Origin: JANLUX01 sp031366005 | Lineage (GTDB): Bacteria; Bacteroidota; Bacteroidia; AKYH767-A; OLB10 | NCBI GenBank assembly: GCA_031366005.1 | Contig: JANLZB010000060.1 | Coordinates: 1 to 35,972 of the forward strand | DNA: 35,972 nt | Direction of reading: 5' to 3' | Shown here: positions 30,773 to 35,972 of the stretch, piece after piece | How positions within the stretch are numbered: the first letter of the stretch is position 1 | Layout: each line of letters opens with the position of its first letter | Program-made: the position numbers and the translations under genes | The notes under the pieces: model-generated | What the model was told of the DNA's origin: nothing | Seen by the model: only the letters and a program-made list of their open reading frames with translations | Database searches by the model: none

Positions 30773-31342
30773 CTAGGTACTCATAGCTTCAGCAACTTCT
30801 TCCAGTTCCTTATACCACTCTTCCCCGTATTTACGCGTAAGCGATTCTTTTAAAAAACGATAAACAGGAACCTGCAGCGAAGCACCCAACTTGCAGGCAG
30901 GCGCGCAATTTTTCCAGTACTCATAATTTACTGCATCATAATTTTTATACTTCGTAATTCTTACCGGATATAAATGACATGACACCGGTTTACGGAAATT
31001 TGTTTTGCCCTCGTGATACGCTTTTTCAATGGAGCATTTTGCTACTCCGTTTTCAAAAATGGTATAAGCACATTCCTGTCCTTCTGCAACCAGCGGTGTT
31101 ACCCAATCTCCATCGCCATCAATTAAATACAAACCTTGATCTTCAATTGCTTTGCGACCTTTTTCGGGTAACATATCATGCACGATCGGATAAACTTTTT
31201 TCATTTCCTTCAATTCGTGCTTTTCTAAAGGGGCTCCACTTTCACCTTCCACACAACAAGCGCCTTTGCAACGGGTGAGGTCGCAAACAAATTTTTTCTC
31301 AAGCAGATCTTCTGAAACAACAGTGTTTTTAATAGCAATCAT
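30773..31342 (-). CDS. DUF3109 cysteine-rich protein
   Basis: A 189-residue cytoplasmic protein of the DUF3109 family, function unknown. The chosen start (31342) gives MIAIKNTVVSEDLLEKKFVC, the usual family start; an ATG five codons earlier is less likely. Conserved cysteines occur in CDLTRCKGACCVEG, in CAYTIFENGVAKCSIEKA, in RKPVSCHLYPVRI and in NCAPACKLG. The set resembles the YkgJ-type CxxxCxxCC metal or Fe-S-binding proteins. It lies upstream of nrdB on the same strand, separated by the 8-mer tract, and is divergent from the ABC transporter genes. Confidence 0.88.
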   Translation of the reverse strand: MIAIKNTVVSEDLLEKKFVCDLTRCKGACCVEGESGAPLEKHELKEMKKVYPIVHDMLPEKGRKAIEDQGLYLIDGDGDWVTPLVAEGQECAYTIFENGVAKCSIEKAYHEGKTNFRKPVSCHLYPVRITKYKNYDAVNYEYWKNCAPACKLGASLQVPVYRFLKESLTRKYGEEWYKELEEVAEAMST

Positions 31343-31360
31343 ATTACAAAGATGCATACT

Positions 31361-31436
31361 AATTAACGAATTTTAAACGAATGAAACGAATATATCTCCA
31401 GAGAAATTCGTAATATTCGTAATCCAATCGTTAATT
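31361..31436. repeat. Word tract with inverted ends between divergent genes
   Basis: The ends AATTAACGA (31361-31369) and TCGTTAATT (31428-31436) are perfect inverted copies. Inside, ACGAAT-type words on the left face ATTCGTAAT words (tandem, 9-bp period) on the right. It is the one tract placed between divergent genes, so it is unlikely to be a terminator. Confidence 0.75.
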
Positions 31437-31452
31437 GCTATGCAGGAAAAAT

Positions 31453-31460
31453 TACTTTTG
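31453..31460 (+). promoter_or_regulatory. Putative -7 box (TACTTTTG) for the ABC operon
   Basis: TACTTTTG matches TAnnTTTG exactly and ends 5 bases before the ATG at 31466, giving an almost leaderless message. Confidence 0.45.
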
Positions 31461-31465
31461 ACCGC

Positions 31466-32230
31466 ATGAATAGCGAGGTTGTTATTTCAGTGAAAGATCT
31501 TCACAAAAAGTATGAATCATTTCATGCTGTGAAAGGAATTTCTTTTGAAGTATTTGAAGGAGAAATATTCGGATTGCTCGGGCCAAATGGTGCAGGTAAA
31601 ACCACTACGCTTGAAATTATTGAAACACTGCGCGAAAAAACTTCAGGTGACGTAACCGTTGCAGGAATGAATATTGAAAACCATGCAAATGAAATAAAAC
31701 AAATTATTGGTGTTCAATTGCAGGCCGCAGGTTATTATCCAAGCTTAACTTTAACAGAACTCATACAGTTGTTTTCAGGGCTTTATAATATTGATGTAAA
31801 TGCAATGGAAATGCTGAAGCTGGTGGGATTGGAAGACAAAGCAAAAGCAAAGTATAAAGAATTAAGTGGCGGACAAAAGCAACGTTTTTCCATCACGACA
31901 ACACTCATTAATAAACCACGAATTGTTTTTTTGGATGAACCAACAACAGGTCTTGATCCACAGGCCCGCAGAAATTTATGGGACTTAATCCGTGATATAA
32001 GAAGTAAGGGTACCACTGTGGTGATCACTACACATTATATGGATGAAGCAGAAGAACTTTGTGACCGTGTTGCAGTGATTGAATCAGGAAAAATAATTGC
32101 CCTTAACACTCCTGATACATTGATTGATGAATTAATTGCTTCAGGTTTTGAGAGAAAGAAAGAAGTGAAAAAAGCAAATCTTGAAGATGTGTTTTTGCAT
32201 TTGACAGGACATGAGTGGAAAGACGAATGA
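31466..32230 (+). CDS. ABC-2 type transporter ATP-binding protein
   Basis: A 254-residue ATPase of the CcmA/DrrA/NatA type. Walker A is GPNGAGKTT (about residues 39-47), the signature is LSGGQKQRFS, Walker B is RIVFLDEPTTGLDP, and the switch His is in VVITTHYMDEAEEL. It should energise the ABC-2 permease encoded 66 bases downstream. The substrate (lipid, drug or polysaccharide) cannot be read from sequence. It is preceded by a -7 box with almost no leader. Confidence 0.95.
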   Translation: MNSEVVISVKDLHKKYESFHAVKGISFEVFEGEIFGLLGPNGAGKTTTLEIIETLREKTSGDVTVAGMNIENHANEIKQIIGVQLQAAGYYPSLTLTELIQLFSGLYNIDVNAMEMLKLVGLEDKAKAKYKELSGGQKQRFSITTTLINKPRIVFLDEPTTGLDPQARRNLWDLIRDIRSKGTTVVITTHYMDEAEELCDRVAVIESGKIIALNTPDTLIDELIASGFERKKEVKKANLEDVFLHLTGHEWKDE

Positions 32231-32238
32231 AAAAGGAT

Positions 32239-32294
32239 TTTAGATTATAGATTATGAATTTTAGATTGACCACAAACTGTAAACTGTAAACTCC
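32239..32294 (+). repeat. Eight-heptamer tract joining two different words
   Basis: Exactly eight 7-bp units fill most of the gap between ATPase and permease genes. The first four are TTTAGAT-like (TTTAGAT at 32239 and 32260, TATAGAT, TATGAAT). After one transition unit (32267), the last three are AAACTGT (32274, 32281) and AAACTCC. Two bases later is the permease ATG (32297). AAACTGT words are the reverse complement of the GTTTACAGTT word found at 12420 and 33407. Confidence 0.85.
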
Positions 32295-32296
32295 TT

Positions 32297-33391
32297 ATGA
32301 AATACTCTCAATTCCGCGCCATGTTTGCAATAACAAAAGCGAGTTTTCGCAGCATGACGCGAAGCCCATCGGCTGTGGTATTCACACTTTTATTTCCACT
32401 CATCTTTATTGTAGTGTTTGGTTTTATAGGAGGAGGAAGTTTAAGTCTTGATGTTGCAGTTTCTAAAAACTGTGATCGAAAAAACCCGATTTATTACCAG
32501 GCACATTTTATTCCGAGTATCGGGTTGATTGAAGATATGTCTGAAGCAGACCAGTTAACTGCTTTGCAAAAAGGAAAGATTGATGCAATACTAACGGTCA
32601 CAAAAGTAAACAGGGATAGTGCTGAACATTTTGAAGTGACACTGCAAACATCAGAGGCTTCGCAGGAAAAAGGTGTGATTGTAAAATCCATCATGGAACA
32701 TTTGGTTGATAAAGCAAATATTGAAGCTGCAAAAATCAGGCATCCTATGGCAGAGTTGCATCAAACAACTGTTAAAGGTCGCGAATACAAAACCATTGAT
32801 TTTATTTTACCCGGTCAGTTAGGTTTTTCATTGTTAAGCTCTGGAGTATTTGGCACTGCATTCGTATTTTTTAATTTAAGACAAACACTGGTGATCAAAC
32901 GGTTTTTTGCAACACCTATTCGCAAGCCATATATTGTGATAGGTGAAGCAATCAGCAGGCTTATTTTTTCTTTGTTAGGTTCTGTTTTTCTGCTTGCCAT
33001 CGGACATTATGCTTTTGGTTTTACACTTGTTCATGGACTAAGCACTGCATTGATGATGATATTTCTTTCAGCATTAGGATTAATTGTGTTTATGGGATTT
33101 GGATTTGTGGTTTCAGGCATTGCAAAAAGCGAAAGCACCATTCCTCCTTTGGCAAATATTATAACGCTGCCACAATTTCTTTTATCCGGAACTTTTTTTG
33201 GTATTGAAGCCTTTCCATCATGGCTTCAACCTGTTTGCAAAATATTACCGCTTACTTATCTCAATGATGCAATGCGAAAAGTTGCGTTTGAAGGAGCTTC
33301 TTTAGTTGACATTTCACGGCAGCTTGGCATTATTTCACTCTGGGGAATTATTATTTATGCATTAGCTGTAAAATTTTTCAGGTGGGAATGA
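32297..33391 (+). CDS. ABC-2 type transporter permease
   Basis: A 364-residue membrane protein with the ABC-2 layout: TM1 at about 27-46 (VVFTLLFPLIFIVVFGFIGGG), a periplasmic domain of about 110 residues, then five helices from about residue 172 (LPGQLGFSLLSSGVFGTAFV). It includes the conserved loop between TM5 and TM6 (LPQFLLSGTFFGIEAFPSWLQPVCKILPLTYLNDAMR). This last block is the classical ABC-2 signature. It pairs with the ATPase upstream as a half-transporter dimer. No periplasmic adaptor gene is nearby. Confidence 0.93.
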   Translation: MKYSQFRAMFAITKASFRSMTRSPSAVVFTLLFPLIFIVVFGFIGGGSLSLDVAVSKNCDRKNPIYYQAHFIPSIGLIEDMSEADQLTALQKGKIDAILTVTKVNRDSAEHFEVTLQTSEASQEKGVIVKSIMEHLVDKANIEAAKIRHPMAELHQTTVKGREYKTIDFILPGQLGFSLLSSGVFGTAFVFFNLRQTLVIKRFFATPIRKPYIVIGEAISRLIFSLLGSVFLLAIGHYAFGFTLVHGLSTALMMIFLSALGLIVFMGFGFVVSGIAKSESTIPPLANIITLPQFLLSGTFFGIEAFPSWLQPVCKILPLTYLNDAMRKVAFEGASLVDISRQLGIISLWGIIIYALAVKFFRWE

Positions 33392-33399
33392 GGAAAGAA

Positions 33400-33420
33400 G
33401 TTGGCAGTTTACAGTTAGCA
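33400..33420 (+). repeat. Three GTTnnCA heptamers after the permease gene
   Basis: GTTGGCA, GTTTACA and GTTAGCA follow one another without spacing, 8 bases after the permease stop. GTTTACAGTT is shared with the tract at 12420. The rest of the gap to 33531 is AT-rich and holds no supported gene; a 22-codon frame at 33478 is probably chance. Confidence 0.7.
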
Positions 33421-33531
33421 GGAAAAAAAACATTAGGCAAAAAAAAAATTTCAAATAACTCAAATAGAAATGTCGTTATGACAGAAAATTTCCAATGGCA
33501 CGATTTCGGAGTAGCAAGAAATTATTATTTA

Positions 33532-33566
33532 ATTTATAATTTATAATCAAAAATTTATAATCAAAA
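33532..33566 (+). repeat. Five-heptamer ATTTATA/ATCAAAA tract before yugP
   Basis: ATTTATA at 33532, 33539 and 33553 alternates with ATCAAAA at 33546 and 33560, in perfect 7-bp phase. It ends 3 bases before the ATG at 33570. Confidence 0.85.
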
Positions 33567-33569
33567 AAA

Positions 33570-34253
33570 ATGGCACCCATTTATTTAATTTCCATTGCGT
33601 TTATGCTCATAGGCTGGTTAGTGAGCATGCAACTTAAACGCAAATTTGAAAAGTATTCACAAACTCCTATCAGCTCTGGATTGAGCGGACAACAGGTTGC
33701 TGAAAAAATGTTGGTTGATAATGGCATTCGTGATGTAAAAGTAATTTCTGTTGAAGGTCGTTTATCTGATCATTATAACCCATTGGATAAAACAGTAAAC
33801 CTCAGTCATGATGTTTTTTACGGTCGTAATGCTGCAGCCACAGCAGTTGCTGCGCACGAATGCGGTCATGCGGTTCAACATGCCAGGGCGTATAGTATGT
33901 TGCAACTTCGTTCAGCCTTAGTTCCTGTTGTAAGTTTTACATCGCAGTGGGTTCATTGGGTGTTGCTTGCAGGAATCATTTTGGCACAATCATTCCCTCA
34001 ACTATTGCTTATTGGAATTGTTTTATTCGCTGCCACAACTTTATTCAGTATAATAACTTTACCTGTTGAATTTGATGCAAGTCGCAGAGCATTATTATGG
34101 TTAGAAAGTAGCCGCGTAGTAAACAGTCAGGAACACACACAGGCAAAAGATGCATTGTGGTGGGCGGCAATGACCTATGTTGTCGCAGCACTTTCTGCCA
34201 TTGCCACACTTATGTATTATGTAATGATATATATGGGTGGAAGAAGAAATTAA
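33570..34253 (+). CDS. YugP-type zinc metallopeptidase (PF04298)
   Basis: A 227-residue membrane-bound protease of the YugP family. An N-terminal helix (about 2-20) is followed by the GLSGQQVAEKMLVDNGI block, DHYNPLDKTVNLSHDVF, and the zinc motif HECGHAVQHA (HExxH variant, H97-E98-x2-H101). The later PVEFDASRRAL segment supplies the third ligand (Glu) position. Two or three further helices lie in 113-165 and 195-222. Family members are of unknown substrate and sit in the cytoplasmic membrane. Length is standard. A strong terminator follows. Confidence 0.93.
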   Translation: MAPIYLISIAFMLIGWLVSMQLKRKFEKYSQTPISSGLSGQQVAEKMLVDNGIRDVKVISVEGRLSDHYNPLDKTVNLSHDVFYGRNAAATAVAAHECGHAVQHARAYSMLQLRSALVPVVSFTSQWVHWVLLAGIILAQSFPQLLLIGIVLFAATTLFSIITLPVEFDASRRALLWLESSRVVNSQEHTQAKDALWWAAMTYVVAALSAIATLMYYVMIYMGGRRN

Positions 34254-34281
34254 AAACAAATAAAAATTTATTTTTTTGGAA

Positions 34282-34312
34282 AACCCGGTTAACATTAGCC
34301 GGGTTTTTTTTT
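34282..34312 (+). terminator. Intrinsic terminator after yugP
   Basis: AACCCGG (34282-34288) pairs with CCGGGTT (34299-34305), 10-base loop, followed by a run of T up to 34312. It ends the ABC/yugP transcription unit. Confidence 0.9.
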
Positions 34313-34542
34313 GTGATTATTAAATCTGTTAAGACACGCAGAAATATTTTACTGAAAAACATTTACGACTCTCCATCAAATTACCATCAATGAAAAAAGT
34401 ATGTGAATACACTTCCTTTAACATTTTTTTTATCTAAAACAAAAAAATATTTTTAAATAATTATGCACCGGCTTTTTGTTCAAAAGTAAAGGCCTTTGTT
34501 AAAAATTATCCCTTGCTTGTACGCTTATCTTTATCTTGATTT
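34313..34542 (+). other. AT-rich gap before the nrdA leader structure
   Basis: No coding frame of note. AAAGGCCTTT (34488-34497) is a 10-bp palindrome. Imperfect -7-like sequences TATCTTTA and TATCTTGA occur at about 34526-34538, just ahead of the structured segment, and could start the nrdA message. I see no NrdR-box pair and no cobalamin riboswitch. Confidence 0.35.
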
Positions 34543-34593
34543 GCAGTCTGCTTAGCGCAAGTACTCTTTAGTACACAAACCTGCGAAAGCTGC
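34543..34593 (+). ncRNA. Nested stem-loop in the nrdA 5' leader
   Basis: Four nested helices: GCA with TGC (34543-45/34591-93), GCTT with AAGC (34550-53/34587-90), CGCA with TGCG (34556-59/34582-85), and GTACT with AGTAC (34561-65/34570-74) closing a CTTT loop. Internal loops are GTCT, AG/A and A/ACAAACC. A second hairpin (CAAAGC/GCTTTG, 34626-34643) follows. The location, about 200 bases before nrdA, suggests a regulatory leader or a small RNA. No known riboswitch class is recognised. Confidence 0.45.
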
Positions 34594-34798
34594 AACTCTA
34601 AAATTTATTGTAAAATAAAAAATTACAAAGCTTATGTGCTTTGCTGGAAATCGTCACCTTTAAAAAACGCATAAGAGAAAGCAAAATATTATCCGATAAG
34701 TTAAGCAATAGAATACTGAAAAATAAAGTTTATATTAAAATTAAATAAGGACCCTACAACTATAAAAATATATTAACTCTTTTAAATCTTAAGAAACC

Positions 34799-35972
34799 AT
34801 GATAGTAATAAAGCGCGATGGAAAAAAAGAAGCTGTAAAATTTGATAAGATAACAGCACGTATTCAAAAACTTTGCTACGGACTCTCGCCTGAACACTTG
34901 AGCGCAATTACTGTTGCACAGCGTGTTATAGAAGGAGTATATGATGGGGTAACAACAGTGGAATTAGATAACCTTGCTGCTGAAACTGCTGCATCACTTA
35001 CCACCCGGCATCCTGATTTTGCATTGCTTGCTTCGCGAATAGCTATCAGCAATCTGCACAAGAACACCAAGAAATCGTTCAGCGAAACCATGCGCGATCT
35101 TAATAAATATATTGATCCGAAAACAGGCAAAGAAGCTTCATTGATTGCTGAAGATGTAATGGCAATCATTGAAAAACATGCTGACTTACTTGACTCTACA
35201 ATTATTTACGACCGTGATTTTGGTTATGATTATTTTGGATTTAAGACATTGGAAAAATCTTATTTGCTGAAAATTAATGGCAAAGTGGTGGAGCGCCCTC
35301 AACACATGTTGATGCGCGTATCTGTTGGTATTCATAAGGAAGATATTGATTCTGTTATTGAAACTTATAACTTAATGAGTGAGCGTTGGTTTACTCACGC
35401 AACTCCTACCTTGTTTAATGCCGGCACTCCAAAGCCACAGCTTTCATCCTGTTTTTTATTAACGATGCAGAATGACAGCATTGACGGAATCTATAATACC
35501 TTAAAACAATGTGCACAGATTTCACAATCTGCCGGTGGAATCGGATTAAGCATACATAACATTCGCGCAACAGGTTCTTATATAAGAGGAACAAATGGCA
35601 CCAGCAATGGAATTGTACCTATGTTGAAAGTGTTTAATGACACCGCCCGTTATGTTGACCAGGGCGGAGGAAAACGCAAAGGATCTTTTGCTGTTTATTT
35701 AGAGCCATGGCATGCCGATATTTTTGAATTTCTGGATTTAAAGAAAAATCATGGTAAAGAAGAATTGCGTGCACGAGATTTGTTCTTTGCTCTTTGGGTT
35801 TCTGATTTATTTATGAAACGTGTGAAAGAAGAAGGGCAATGGAGCCTCTTTTGTCCTAATGAAGCACCTGGTTTAGCGGATTGCTATGGAATGGAATTCG
35901 AACTGCTATACTCAAAGTATGAAGACGAAGGTCGTGCACGTAAAACCATTTCTGCACGCGAATTGTGGACTG
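34799..35972 (+). CDS. nrdA: Ribonucleotide reductase class I large subunit (3' end outside window)
   Basis: The first 391 residues of the alpha subunit, cut by the window end. An ATP-cone regulatory domain is at about 1-90 (MIVIKRDGKKEAVKFDKITAR). The R1 N-terminal domain contains RVSVGIHKEDID and FTHATPTLFNAGTPKPQLSSCFLL, where the Cys of LSSC is one of the redox pair. Then comes the start of the catalytic barrel (SAGGIGLSIHNIRATGSYIRGTNGTSNGIVPMLKVFNDT, GGGKRKGSFAVYLEPWHADIFEFLDL). The NLCTE catalytic motif and C-terminal Cys pair should lie beyond the window. It partners nrdB (29544-30509), which is on the other strand. The ATG at 34799 follows a long, structured leader. Confidence 0.96.
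   Translation, partial: MIVIKRDGKKEAVKFDKITARIQKLCYGLSPEHLSAITVAQRVIEGVYDGVTTVELDNLAAETAASLTTRHPDFALLASRIAISNLHKNTKKSFSETMRDLNKYIDPKTGKEASLIAEDVMAIIEKHADLLDSTIIYDRDFGYDYFGFKTLEKSYLLKINGKVVERPQHMLMRVSVGIHKEDIDSVIETYNLMSERWFTHATPTLFNAGTPKPQLSSCFLLTMQNDSIDGIYNTLKQCAQISQSAGGIGLSIHNIRATGSYIRGTNGTSNGIVPMLKVFNDTARYVDQGGGKRKGSFAVYLEPWHADIFEFLDLKKNHGKEELRARDLFFALWVSDLFMKRVKEEGQWSLFCPNEAPGLADCYGMEFELLYSKYEDEGRARKTISARELWT

Noticed and set aside
33478..33546. 22-codon frame starting ATGACAGAA
   Set aside because: Too short, runs into the ATTTATA tract for its end, no promoter or family.
34440..34800. Cobalamin riboswitch or NrdR boxes before nrdA
   Set aside because: No B12-box or paired NrdR-box sequences are visible; the structure present matches no class I recognise.
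34876..35169. 97-codon minus-strand frame
   Set aside because: Antisense to the ATP-cone and N-terminal domain of nrdA, which is clearly coding.

Overview
The window comes from a Bacteroidota chromosome, probably a Chitinophagales/Sphingobacteriia-like lineage. The evidence is type IX secretion (T9SS) sorting domains of both types A and B, a PorP/SprF protein, BshC, promoters of the TAnnTTTG/TAnnTTCG type, almost no Shine-Dalgarno sequences, and AT-rich DNA. I see no insertion sequence, prophage, CRISPR array, rRNA or tRNA gene.

Layout. 1-3815 (+): a secreted protein of unknown function, a remnant DUF4160 gene beside an intact DUF2442 gene, rimO (S12 methylthiotransferase) and bshC (bacillithiol synthesis). 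3819-6179 (-): a large T9SS type A cargo protein. 6323-7876 (+): a DUF853/HerA-like ATPase. 7909-9831 (-): an RfbD-like reductase and a TrkA-type potassium channel protein with a non-canonical selectivity filter. 9937-17272 (+): a T9SS surface module made of a PKD/SprB-repeat adhesin, PorP/SprF, a TPR/beta-propeller/OmpA-like protein and a second type B cargo. 17299-23762 (+): receiver-Hpt regulator, Cas4/RecB-like nuclease, LtaS-like sulfatase-fold transferase, KdsC-like phosphatase, UbiA prenyltransferase, Maf and an EamA transporter. 23837-24299 (+): a RelB/RelE-type pair whose toxin is frameshifted. 24461-27509 (-): GT87-like glycosyltransferase, efp, and the rpsF-rpsR-rplI operon. 27510-28423: a gene-poor stretch with several possible tiny ORFs. 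28424-31342 (-): low-molecular-weight phosphatase, an intact ParE-type toxin-antitoxin pair, nrdB and a DUF3109 protein. 31466-34253 (+): ABC ATPase, ABC-2 permease and a YugP-type zinc peptidase. 34799-end (+): the 5' part of nrdA, behind a long leader.

The most unusual signal is a set of short intergenic tracts built from 7-bp (sometimes 8- or 9-bp) words. Each tract uses its own word. Most lie in gaps between co-directional genes and end at or within a few bases of the next start codon. Several contain the word and then its reverse complement, so they can fold on themselves. One of them has overrun the 5' end of the porP-like gene. They recall the heptanucleotide STRR repeats of cyanobacteria, but I know of no described function for them here.

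Other points of note: Shine-Dalgarno sequences occur only in front of rpsR and rplI; the K+ channel filter reads TVGLS; both toxin-antitoxin loci carry a palindrome over the -7 box; and a nested RNA structure precedes nrdA. All functional calls rest on motifs recognised by eye; no database search was run.
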